From NCBI GenBank assembly GCA_021234155.1, contig JAJEKV010000047.1, positions 10,128,081 through 10,192,080 of the forward strand: a stretch of DNA of 64,000 nucleotides, written 5' to 3'. The translations under genes were made by a program, and so were the position numbers. The notes under the pieces were generated by a model. It was not told the origin of the DNA, did not search any database, and was given only the letters and a program-made list of their open reading frames with translations. Numbering within the stretch: position 1 is the first letter of the stretch; every line of letters starts with the position of its first letter. Of this stretch, positions 20,876-30,222 are shown piece after piece. The stretch comes from Isoetes taiwanensis (Eukaryota; Streptophyta; Lycopodiopsida; Isoetales; Isoetaceae).

Positions 20876-22288
20876 TCAAGCTTCGCCGTCAATTTCATGC
20901 TCTTTCAATCCCCCTGACCGATCCAACAAGGCAATGACTTCCATGTTATCGACCCTGCTTCCAACCTTGGGTGAGTCAAGCCAGCAGACTAAAAATTTAA
21001 CATATTGCTCGCCCATGAGACCGCTTGGTCGTCAAAATATTGTAACACAACATCCCGCCCGGTTGCTATCACCCTTTCGGTGTTTGATGCCAATTGGGAA
21101 TGATTCCCAAACATGCATAATGCACGGAGGTAATAGACAAACTCTGCACCCTTTGACTGAAAGTTCTGGCGAAGACGATTATCTCCCCCATTAACGAATC
21201 TTGAGATATATCTTAACAATGTAGAGTCCTTCAATCTTTCCCCGTCCCCCCCGTGCATGTCGGGCAAGAAAAATCATCTACTTCCCACAAATAAGAACCC
21301 TCAAGATTATCTTCTTCACATTTATCCTCATCTACTGGGCTTATCTTTGCCATTGATCAAGGGCCTGCCAAAAACCTCAGATCCCCGTTGGCGACTTTGC
21401 ACCCGAGACTGGAATTCTTCTTCCGTTGGTAGATTCGCCTCATCTTGAGCAAATCGAGACTCCAGCCTCTCATATGCTTCTTTAAGCTTTATAGCATTGC
21501 CGGTATAATTAGATACTTCAAACATCTCTTTGTCCAAATCCTCTTCAAAATCTAGGCCTAAGTTTACCCATTCGGCCAAGGTACTGATAAGCTCGTCTTC
21601 CCTAGCACACATTAAGTAACATAGACGGGTTCCTCAGTATATCACTTAGCAATAAGTATTCTTTGCCTTCCACTAAAATTGGCGTTATGTCAGACAACTT
21701 CTTTTCATCCTCATCCCCATCCTCATCACCTTCAGAATCATCTCCCTCCTCTGGTTCACCCAAGGCCGGTCGGCCGAAGCTAAAACTCCTACATTCTTGC
21801 TCTTCTTCTTGTAGATCTATCTCCATTTATACGTCATAGTCAGCATCATCACACATAACTGACCCCCCTTGGCTTAAAGATTTCATTGTTTCCAGTGTAT
21901 CTTCGGTTTGGCCGAGCAGAATGCAATAACTAGCAAATGCAAACGGCAAAGAGAAATAAGATACCTTCTTAAGCACAAGGACGCAGCCAGGAGGAGCCCG
22001 TTGCGCAGCATTCTTGAAAAACATCTTCCCTGTTTGCAAATGGGAAGCCGCCTCCTCTAGAGCTGGTTTTGGAATCCACGAGCCAGGGACATCTGCAAAG
22101 GACGTGCGCTGAGACCAAGCGGTCTGGGTGAAAGCTAAAGCAACCTCGCGATAGCATCCAAGCTCGCTACTGTTTGCCATGATGTCCAACTCCTTGCAAT
22201 AGAACGGATAAATCGCAGTCGGCGCAACTTCCTCGTTGTCATGAGGGGCGGATGCATACCATTCCAGGAACTTCACATAACAATCCAT
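20876..22288 (-). pseudogene. Unrecognised passenger gene of the transposon, one long protein broken by shifts
   Basis: Starts at 22288 with MDCYVKFLEWYASAP. The first frame runs 153 residues to a TAA at 21827-21829 and is followed directly, in frame, by an acidic segment (EGDDSEGDEDGDEDEKKL). A one-base shift near 21610 carries on as EDELISTLAEWVNLGLDFEE. Further shifts lead through SYLWEVDDFSCPTCTGG (a CxxC pair), LLRYISRFVNGGDNRLRQNF and FVYYLRALCMFGNHSQLASN. The gene ends with EQYVKFLVCWLDSPKVGSRV, which echoes the start (YVKFL-x-W). A TGA at 20876 closes it. Total coding length is about 450-470 residues. Coding bias persists across the breaks, so I read it as one decayed gene or one with short unseen introns. 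I do not recognise the family. Confidence 0.45.
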
Positions 22289-22414
22289 GGCGAAGCAAAC
22301 GACGAAAACAAGAAGATGTTTAGGAGCGGTAAGGCGCTGTCACTTTTGAACTCAAGTAGCCGTTGTCGATTATGAAAGGGGACACAGCCGTTGTGGGGAG
22401 ATTTGTCCGTACAT

Positions 22415-22451
22415 TTTAGGGTTAGGGTTAGGGTTAGGGTTAGGGTTAGGG
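22415..22451 (+). repeat. Telomere-like array: TTTAGGG then five TTAGGG
   Basis: Six contiguous units, the first of plant type (TTTAGGG) and the others TTAGGG. On the minus strand they read CCCTAA, i.e. telo-box-like, about 125-165 bp upstream of the minus-strand ATG at 22288 and next to hairpin 11. The TIR also begins with (A)TTAGGG. Confidence 0.9.
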
Positions 22452-22453
22452 TT

Positions 22454-22522
22454 GGATCACACGACGCGAAGACTACTATGTGCAACAAAAAAGCACAATG
22501 CTTGCTGCGCGTCGTGTGATCC
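22454..22522. repeat. Transposon hairpin 11
   Basis: Perfect 15-bp arms GGATCACACGACGCG and CGCGTCGTGTGATCC, loop about 39 bp, lying between the 3' end of the H3-like gene and the start of the unknown gene at 22288. Confidence 0.9.
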
Positions 22523-22656
22523 TCACGTATAACATTAAAAAAAAAAAATACAAAGTGCGAAGCTAGGCTTCTAAGAAAGAAATGGACTAAGAGATTAAGC
22601 TTATAAAGCCATTGCATTAAGAAATATTATACATATGAAAAAAACACAAAGGCACT

Positions 22657-23542
22657 TCACGGCCTTTTTTCTGGGGGGTCTTTCTTCTTGTTGTATTCAG
22701 CCATAAAATTTTGACCATAGTACTCGGGATCCCTTATGCGTAAGACGAGGCGCATGTCCTTGGGCATGATGATCCCCGCTTGGCATGTATTGTTTGCAAG
22801 TCTGCGAGTCCTCGAACAGACCGACACCAACCGCCTCCGAAGCCATTTGAAGAGCATTTAAAGCGGTTGCTTGAATTACAGACCAGAATCGGGTATGATG
22901 TATCGCACCACACTTTGCGAATCTCTCTCTCGCGAGCCCGGCAAATGGGAGACAGCGGAATGACCATCTCGTGCTCTTCTCCGATACTTCTTAATCTCGC
23001 TAAGCGCTTTTAATACCGGGCTTCCGCTTCCGGCCTCTACCCTCACCCACCCCAAAGATTTGGAGCCCATTTGCTCGGCCGACTCTTCCGAGCCGCCTCA
23101 CCCCAAAGATCTGCGGGCTGTTCCTCGGCCGACTCTTACTCGTCGCCTCCTCACATTCCTGACGTCGCCTTCCCCTTTAAAGGGCGTTGGGCCTCCTCCT
23201 CTGATTTGAAGGTCCTGGCACCTCCACAGGAGGAACAGGAGGAGCAGGAAGAGCAAGAAGAGGCGGCTGCCCAATAATTAATCCGGCATCATATTCTGCT
23301 CGCCGGTCTCTCACATTTTCATCCTCTGTCTCCGAACCGGAGTGCACCTCCCTACTTACTCCGGAGCTGCTTCTCCCGCGGTCTGTCATGCGGATTTCTT
23401 TTCCGGGTCTTCTGTTAGGCATGGTCTGAGGAGGAGAATCTCTATCAGAGACTTCAGAGTCAGATGAAGAAGGCGGACTAATGTAATCACCTGGCCTTAC
23501 ACCACCTGGATGGATCCTTGCAGTTTGCTTAGTTCTTGCCAT
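22657..23542 (-). pseudogene. Histone H3-like gene with canonical ARTKQTAR tail, long linker and frameshifted histone fold
   Basis: Seen: the ATG at 23542 (context GCCATGG) opens with MARTKQTAR, identical to the first eight residues of mature histone H3. It is followed by IHPGGVRPGDY, where GG and P align with H3 residues 12, 13 and 16. This frame (121 aa) is a Ser/Pro/Asp-rich linker ending at 23177. Downstream, other frames carry an Arg-rich stretch (VRNVRRRRVRVGRGTARR), ALSEIKKYRR (alpha-N), EMVIPLSPICRAREREIRKV (alpha-1) and IQATALNALQMASEAVGVGL plus FEDSQTC (alpha-2, 22877-22796). TIHAKR and IIMPKDMRLVLRIRD (alpha-3) follow, with a novel basic C-terminal tail to 22657. H3 has TIMPKD and GLFEDTNLC at the same places. 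Lys4 is kept; positions 9 and 14 are Ile and Val, so no Lys9 or Lys14. At least four shifts mean that this copy is decayed unless spliced. The 121-aa tail-plus-linker frame alone could still be made. Confidence 0.8.
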
Positions 23543-23561
23543 GGCTTCTCAGCGGATGGCG

Positions 23562-23569
23562 CTTTTATA
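23562..23569 (-). promoter_or_regulatory. TATA-like box close to the H3-like gene start
   Basis: TATAAAAG on the minus strand only 20-27 bp upstream of the ATG. With normal spacing, transcription would begin at about the ATG, giving almost no leader; the other cargo genes have their TATA box 90-105 bp upstream. Confidence 0.4.
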
Positions 23570-23794
23570 CTACTTAACACCGACAAAAATAGACAACCGG
23601 CGGAGATAAATAGTAAAAAAGTGTGGTTAAAGTAAAATATGATGGTAACGCTTTTTAAATAATTGTACGGAACCCTAAAAAATATCGGACAAAATACGGA
23701 ACCCTAAAAACATCGACAAAAAACACAAATAAAAACCGAGATTCAAAGCGCTAGCCGATAGACAATTTCTTGTTGATCGCTAACTCACTAAACT

Positions 23795-25049
23795 TTACAT
23801 TTCCCTCTTGCCCTCAGAACCAACCCTAATGCCATCAATAAAATAATGGAAGTCGCCGCCAATTTCCTCTGTCTCCATTAGCACTCTTAGCTCGATAATG
23901 GCCATTCGCTTCCATGGTGGCCGTATAAATGACTTCCTCCCTCTCCATACTCGAATATCCACCGCGACGGAGTGTCTATTATGGTCCTCAAACGGCTCCC
24001 AAAAAGTTGTGCAGCCTCTCTTTTTCTGTTTCCTTCGTTCTAGTTGACAATTAACGTATAAATATTGTTTTGGAAGAAAGTATCTGAACTTAAAGGAGGA
24101 CTTAACTACGCGGACCTCTGTTAGTTGACCGGATGATTCGTGGAATCGAACATCCCAGTCGGAACAAAAATAAGCCATCCACAAAATCGAATTGGGGGGA
24201 GAAAGCACGATATGTCTTGGAGCTTTTCAACTTCCTGCCCATTTGGAATATGTTAGCAAATACCTCAAACGGTGTGAAGATTTTGAAACTCATCCTCACG
24301 CCTCCGTTTTCAGACATTCCCGCTTGCACCTCGTCACCATGCATTTCTTCATTGCAATTACATTGTTCTCATTAGTCCGTGGCTTTACAAAGTTCACTTA
24401 AAGGGGGCAATTCAACCGGCCTCAAGCTCGGTTTCCTGACCTTTACGTTATAATCATGTCCGTAAAACCAGATGCCTATACCCCGCAAGGTCACGGCATC
24501 CATACCTTGGAAAAGGACAATTCCGATGTCTATGTGATACACGACAAGTACACTACTAATACTTTCGGCCGGAATGACATCCACGACGTCTGATAAACAT
24601 AAACCTGCACAATAAATTTGTTTGTAAACACGTGTCAACGAAAGAAATGAAAAGATAAGAAGATCACACGACGCGAAACTATCTCTACGCAGTTAAGTAG
24701 CTGACAGCTAGCTTCGCGTCGTGTGATCCGTTTAAGGTGGTTACCATTTGCGGGCAATTTTGGGAAGCTGTTTTTGGTGGAGATTAGCTCTTTGGCCATA
24801 TCAGAAGGGGTATATGCATGTCGTATTGTTATACTTTCCACTTTCCGACCGCTAGAATTCAACTTGAACTCTTTTATCCTACCTATCCAATGTGTCCGCG
24901 AGGTCCGATCGCCTTTGTCGCTTAACTCTATGCTCGCCCCTCGTTGATGGCAGCATACTCACCCACGAACCTATTGAGACAAAACCTCCCACTTCTTGAC
25001 CTTGGGAGTTCTGTAAATGGGGCAAGAACACAGAAATTACAGGAGACAT
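23795..25049 (-). pseudogene. Unrecognised passenger gene at the right end of the transposon
   Basis: Coding-like segments follow one another on the minus strand: MSPVISVFLPHLQNSQGQEV (from 25049), ASIELSDKGDRTSRTHWIGR, ELISTKNSFPKLPAN, then GLCLSDVVDVIPAESISSVL to VELPPLSEL (to about 24390). FKIFTPFEVFANIFQMGRKL comes next, and a 137-residue final frame (23795-24208) with LWMAYFCSDWDVRF, FRYFLPKQYLYVNCQLERRK and FHYFIDGIRVGSEGKREM. A 140-nt intron fits between PAN and GLCL: donor GTAACC at 24744 and acceptor GTGCAG ending at 24605 rejoin the frame exactly and enclose hairpin 12. Other breaks look like indels. The aromatic-rich C-terminus suggests a beta-rich domain; no family recognised. Confidence 0.4.
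24662..24728. repeat. Transposon hairpin 12
   Basis: Perfect 16-bp arms GATCACACGACGCGAA and TTCGCGTCGTGTGATC, loop about 35 bp. It falls inside a predicted 140-nt intron (24744-24605) of the right-end gene. Confidence 0.9.
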
Positions 25050-25388
25050 GGATTGCAGATGAGGAGTGAAGGCGGAGAGGATGCACGTAGAGGCGCCGGA
25101 GTGACAGTACAGAAGTTTGGCGCCAAAATTTGACAAGGGAGTTGGTGACGCTGACAGTAGGCGGTCAAAGTCACCATTATTTTGGGCGGCGAAGCGACTC
25201 CCGAAAAATACGGGCCATTAAAATGGTTGCAATAAAAGCGCAGGCATCCCCTATGAAAATACGCCATGTGGATGCCAAGTAAGCCTGCTCATCCTTCTAC
25301 CTGCCAAGTAATACTGACTTTCGTAAAAAAGGCGCAAACCTGATTGGTCCTGGCGAATCTGACGTGGAAATCTTTAGCCCAAGATAAG

Positions 25389-25419
25389 GGCCATTTTCAG
25401 ACCCCAAATCCGCCCTAAT
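25389..25419 (-). repeat. Right terminal inverted repeat
   Basis: Perfect reverse complement of 11841-11871. Gypsy gag resumes right after it (gag codons in frame from 25420). Confidence 0.95.
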
Positions 25420-26509
25420 GAGACAGTATCAGAAGCAGAGTCCAAGGCAATAAGCTTGCAAGGAACGGGACCTCAGAATAGCGGGCAGAGGCAACAGTAT
25501 TACCAGGATAAAGGCAAGGCAACAGGGAGTTATAGCCCTAGAGCAGCCAGCCCAGGTCCAGCTAGAGCCCCATATGGTGGCAATCAGGGGAAGCAACAGG
25601 AGAAGAAGCAGGTGTCCTTCAAGGACAAGCAGGAAGGGTCAAACTACTCCAAAGCAGTGCGGTCCTTTTTTCAGGCAATGCCCAAGGAAAAGAGGCAGGA
25701 GTGCATAGAAAAGCAGCTTTGCTTCAGGTGTTTCTAGCCAGGCCACAGGACATCGAACTGCCCCTATGTCATGAGTGCAGCACTAGCGGAGTTGGGAGAT
25801 TGGGACACCCCGTCTGACGACGACGGCGAGGCAGCCCGCGACTATATTCAGGGTGAGTGTCATATCTTTGCCGCAATAGACACAGAACAAGCAGAGAGCC
25901 AGTATAAAGTAATTTCCACAGTAGGGAAGGCCAAGGCCAAGTCCTTCATAGTCCTGATAGACTCAGGAAGTAGCCATAACTTTGCATCCCCCAGAATGGT
26001 TGAAATGTTGAAGTTGAAACCACTGAAGTCGAAGCCAAGGCCCGTCGTCTTAGCAAGTGGAGCAGTAAGGCAGACAACAGGCAAGAGGATCAACTTCGAC
26101 ATCGACTTGCCAGGGATTAATATCCAGATGGGGGCAGAAGTAATGGGCATTGGCAAGTACGACTTGATCATAGGAATGGAGTATCTTGGACCAGCAGGGG
26201 CCATCATTGATTGTGGAAAGCGGAAGGTGACCTTCCCAACGCCCGACGGCAAGATCATTGAGATCACAGGTAAAGAAGTTAATCCCATCATGCAGTGTAT
26301 GTCTTCTAAACAGCTGCTCAAGTGCATCAAGAGCGAGCAGGTAGCATACATCTTCAAGCTTGAGATTGAAGAGCCGGAGTCAGAAGAAACCGAAGAAGAC
26401 AAGGTGCTCAGCAAGTTGCCCAAGCAAATAGCTAAGTTGATCACGGAGTTCCACGATCTCTTTCCAGATGAGATCGAGCACCTCCCTCCTTACAGGGGAA
26501 GTCGAGTGT
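25420..26509 (+). pseudogene. Gypsy gag C-terminus and protease
   Basis: Gag resumes with ETVSEAESKAISLQG and a Gln/Gly-rich tract, reaching a CCHC zinc knuckle whose first half is CFRCF and second half PGHRTSNC. A TAG (25738-25740) falls inside the knuckle. The frame then runs on through an acidic linker to the retropepsin, with catalytic VLIDSGSSHNFASPRMV and flap-side IIGMEYLGPAGAIIDC. The frame ends at 26509 just after HLPPYRG. RT sequence continues in another frame from [12 protein letters not shown], so a single indel separates protease from RT. Confidence 0.85.
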
Positions 26510-28486
26510 GAGATAGCACTCGAACCGGGAACGAAGCCGACAAGCAAGGCCCCATACAGAATGACGACGCAGGAGTTGACGGAGCTAAAGAAGCAATTGC
26601 AGGAGTTGCTCAACCTAGGCTTCATTAGACCTAGTATCTCACCATTTGGAGCGTCCATTCTTTTTGTCAAGAAGAAGGATGGCAGTTTGAGGATGTGCAT
26701 AGACTATAGGAAGTTGAACAAGCACACCATCAAGAACAAGTATGCGCTCCCCAGATCGGATGACTTGATGGATCAGCTTCAAGGGGCAAAGGTCTTCTCC
26801 AAAATCGACTTGAGGTCAGGCTATCATCAGATCCGGATAAAGGAAGAAGATATTCATAAAACCACCTTCAGAACGCGGTACGGGCACTATGAGTGCACGG
26901 TAATGCCTTTCGGCTTATCGAACGCCCCAGCAACGTTCATGAGGCTCATGAACGACATCTTCAGGGAGTTCTTAGACACCTTTGTGATAGTGTTCTTTGA
27001 TGACATTTTGGTGTATAGCAGATCCCTTGAAGAACACGTACAACACTTAAGGAGAGTGCTGGAGAAGCTGAAGAGGCACCAGTTGTACGCCAAGTTGTTG
27101 AAGTGCCACTTCGCAACGGAGAAGGTGGAATACCTGGGTCATGTGATCTCAGTAGAAGGAATCTCGACGGATCCCGCCAAGATTGAAGCAGTGATTCAAT
27201 GGCCGGCACCGAAGAATGTGCATGAGGTCAGAAGTTTCCTCGGCCTAGCAGGGTACTACAGGAAGTTCGTGAAGAACTTTGCTAAGATAGCGGCCCCGCT
27301 AACAGACTTGACTAAGGCGGAGAAGGTGAAAGATTGGGCAAAGCATTGGCACAAGAAAGCCCAGACAGGATTTGAATTGTTGAAAGAAGCTTTAACAACC
27401 GCCCCAGTCTTAACCCTGCCAGACCCAGAGAAAGATAAGTTGGTAGCAACAGACGCAAGTAAGATAGCCACAGGTGCAGTGCTCATGCAGGAAGACGGTG
27501 TGGTAGCGTATGATTCCAGGAAGATGAACGAAGCCGAAACGTGCTACCCCACACATGATCAGGAATTGCTTGCGGTTGTCAGGGCATTAAGAATTTGGAG
27601 GCACTACCTCTTGGGAAGGAAGTTCCAATTGGATACAGATCACCAGAGCCTCCAGTATGTATTCACGCAACCACACCTTAATCTGAGGCAGCGAAGGTGG
27701 ATGGAGTTTCTCGAAGAGTATGACTTTGATATAGTTTACAAGCCGGGGAAGCTCAACGTGGTAGCGGATGCGATTTCAAGGCATTCCCTGACAACTAGAA
27801 TGCATTGCAATGCAATTTCGACGCTCTCCAGCGACTTCGGGAAGAAGATTGAAGAATCCTTGCTAACGGATGTGGACTTCAAGGAAGTATGGGCAAGCTT
27901 ATGCAGGGAAGCAAGAACAGATAAGGAAAGAGAAACCTTCAAAAATTTTCAGAAAGAAGGTAATCTCTTGTTCCATAAGAACAAGTTGTGCGTGCCGGAA
28001 TCATCGGGTGTGAGGAAGTTGATTCTCCACGACACCCACAACAGCCCAATAGCTGGCTACGCAGGATTTATGAAGACATATTTCAAAGTGCGCAGCAGCT
28101 ATTATTGGCCAGGAATGAAGAAGCAGGTAGCTCGCTACATCAAGGAATGTCAGCTATGTCAGCAGACGAAGGCGGAGCAGCTTCGAATTCCAGGGGCATT
28201 AGAGCCACTAGCGGTGCCAAACGCTAAGTGGGAGGTCATCAGCATGGACTTCATCACAGGGCTTCCAAGGACAGTAAGAGGGAAGGATGCCTTGATAGTA
28301 GTGGTCGACAAGTTGTCGAAGATGGCACATTTTGTGCCTTGCAGGACCACAGACACCGCGATGGATACAGCGAAGCTCTTCACCAAAGAAATCTTCAGGC
28401 TTCATGGCATGCCAAGGGAGATTATCTCCGACAGGGATCCAAAGTTCATGAGTGCCTTTTGGCAAGACCTCTTTGCGACAATTTAG
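26468..28486 (+). pseudogene. Gypsy reverse transcriptase, RNase H and integrase
   Basis: The 672-residue frame covers RT, with [25 protein letters not shown] and the catalytic segment [10 protein letters not shown] (F-D-D instead of the usual Y-x-D-D). RNase H follows ([34 protein letters not shown]), then integrase with its HHCC zinc domain ([13 protein letters not shown] ... CQLCQQTK) and the first two core acidic residues ([24 protein letters not shown]). A TAG at 28484-28486 interrupts integrase just before TKLSMSTAYHPQTDGQTERTN, which carries the third catalytic residue. Otherwise well preserved. Confidence 0.9.
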
Positions 28487-29341
28487 ACGAAGCTATCCAT
28501 GAGCACGGCCTATCATCCTCAGACGGATGGACAAACGGAGCGGACCAACAGAATTTTGGAGGACATGCTACGGAACTATGTCTGGAACAAGCAAGGTATG
28601 TGGGAAGAATTTATTCACTTGGTGGAGTTTGCCTACAATAGCACCAAGCAAGAATCATCCCAAATGTCGCCGTTTATGATCAATTATGGCTATCAGTGCC
28701 TAACTCCAGACACTTTTGGCACAATCCCGTGTCAAAGTAGAGGTTTCGCAGCAGATGTTGTCTGACATGCAGCAGCTCGTGGAAGAAGTTCGAGGGTATC
28801 TTCTGGCAGCAAGGAGTCGACAAAAGAGCATCGCCGACAAGCATCGGACAGTCAGAGAGTTCCAAGTTGGAGATGATGTATGGCTCAAGATCAAGGTAAA
28901 GCAGGCGAAGCTCCACATCGGTAATTGTAAGAAGCTTGCTCCAAGGTGGGCTGGACCCTTCAGAATAGTCAAGAGAATAGGTAATCAATCCTACAGATTG
29001 GACCTGCCAGCACACCTAGAGATTCATAAAGTCTTCCACGTGAGTTTATTGAAGAAGCATACCCCAAATCCAGACGAAGTCTTGGACACTCCAACGTTGT
29101 TGGAAATGATGGAGGAGCAGCTGGAAATAGTTCCAGAATTGATTCTTGATAAAGCCTTCAAGAAAACGAGGAGATCAAAGTTTCTCTAATATTTGGTCAA
29201 GTGGAAACACTTGCCAGTGGAAGACGCGACATGGGTACTTAAGAAAGATCTAGTAAAGCAGTACCCACAGTTTATGGAGCAATGGGACGGCAAGGTCATC
29301 TCCGAAGAAATCGGCTCAGGCATGTCGATTTGTGTAGATTA
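28487..29341 (+). pseudogene. Gypsy integrase C-terminus and chromodomain
   Basis: The frame after the TAG reads AYHPQTDGQTERTNRILED to PFMINYGYQCLTPD. It shifts near 28718 to VEVSQQMLSDMQQLVEEV and the GPY-like LAPRWAGPFRIVKRIGNQSY, and hits a TAA at 29188-29190. It then continues as YLVKWKHLPVEDATWV, a chromodomain core that places the element in the chromovirus group, ending at a stop near 29341. The same order is seen in the copy at 63011-64000. Confidence 0.8.
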
Positions 29342-30222
29342 ATTCTATGTGTAGCTAAGATTAATCTACGCATGCAACCTATGCTAGGTATGGGTCGCAT
29401 GCGTTGTTACCGATGATGAGACCACTACGGTGATCTCTAGGGCGTGGTGTAATGTCAATGTAGGCATGACCGCGTTTCCGCTTGGATGAGTGGAAGGTAG
29501 ATTAGAAAGTCTACTTCTGTCACACGGAAGTAGACGACCTCGAGAAAAAGAAGGTCATTGAGGAATGCATTGATAGGAAAAGCACCTCTAGCCCCATATA
29601 TGCGTTGATAGGAGGAATCTGGCCTTCACGCCCCATATACGGGAAGGACCTATCCTCCACGTTGGGCAACTAAAGGTGTAGGCATGAGCGGCATATAGGC
29701 ATTATAGGGCGCTGTCTCCACGGCCGCGATGGAAGATTCACCCTCTTCCTACGCCGGGAGATTAGCCATGCATCCATATAGATTTGTGGGGTGGTCACCA
29801 TATAACCAAAATTTTTATTAATAATTAAAATTATACTAACGTAGTGTCGACCTGCAGGCCAATAGAACGCTCCGGAGGGCAAGGAGGTCGAGCTACGAAG
29901 ATTTGCAACACAAATTTTGTTGGAACGTGTTGCAAGGAATGAAGAGTACCTCGAACGATAATTATATATATGAAATGTTAAAATTTTGATAAACTGAATT
30001 GTCGTAATAAGTGAAATTATTGAGTAACTTGTTTAATGATGTTACGAATTGATAAGTTAATGCCATAATAATGTTCTAAAAATATTACCTAAAGGTAATC
30101 CTAATAATCATGTAAGTATAATAGTAATATATTGGATGCATCAAGTTGATTGCAGGTTAGGAAGACTCCAAGGTGGGGAGACCCACGATGCTGCGGACAG
30201 CATCATTTCAAGGTGGGGAGAA
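29342..30222 (+). other. Gypsy 3' untranslated region with conserved hairpin and polypurine tract
   Basis: Non-coding. A hairpin at 29509-29535 (GTCTACTTC ... GGAAGTAGAC) is conserved in the second copy at 62981-63007. The polypurine tract AAGGTGGGGAGAA (30210-30222) abuts the LTR, and a second AAGGTGGGGAGA lies at about 30169-30180. Confidence 0.75.

Larger units (their letters stand above)
11841..25419. mobile_element. Large cargo-carrying DNA transposon with 31-bp TIRs and a histone-H3-like passenger gene
   Basis: Perfect 31-bp inverted repeats at 11841-11871 and 25389-25419 bound a 13.6-kb block. It interrupts Gypsy gag, so both ends are confirmed by the host reading frame on either side. 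Inside are a DDE-type transposase-like gene, an acidic small protein, four MAS-coiled-coil paralogues, an H3-like gene, two unrecognised genes, twelve related hairpins and a TTAGGG array. The target duplication is ambiguous: a 2-bp AT fits if the TIR starts TAGGG, and TTA/TAA at the edges would fit a PIF/Harbinger-like 3-bp site with one mismatch. The superfamily is not assigned. Confidence 0.85.

Noticed and set aside
22273-22617. Minus-strand frame reading through the CCCTAA array (repeated Leu-Thr)
   Set aside because: It translates the telomere-like repeat and hairpin 11; no independent coding evidence.
22657-23542. Ordinary host histone H3 gene
   Set aside because: Long non-histone linker after residue 8-20, frameshifts in the fold, extra C-terminal tail, and location inside TIRs exclude a canonical H3 gene.
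11841-25419. Endogenous giant-virus fragment, suggested by the histone-like gene
   Set aside because: No viral hallmark genes (capsid, packaging ATPase, DNA polymerase). TIRs plus a transposase-like gene explain the block better.
25860-26444. 194-residue antisense frame in the Gypsy protease
   Set aside because: Shadow of protease coding sequence.
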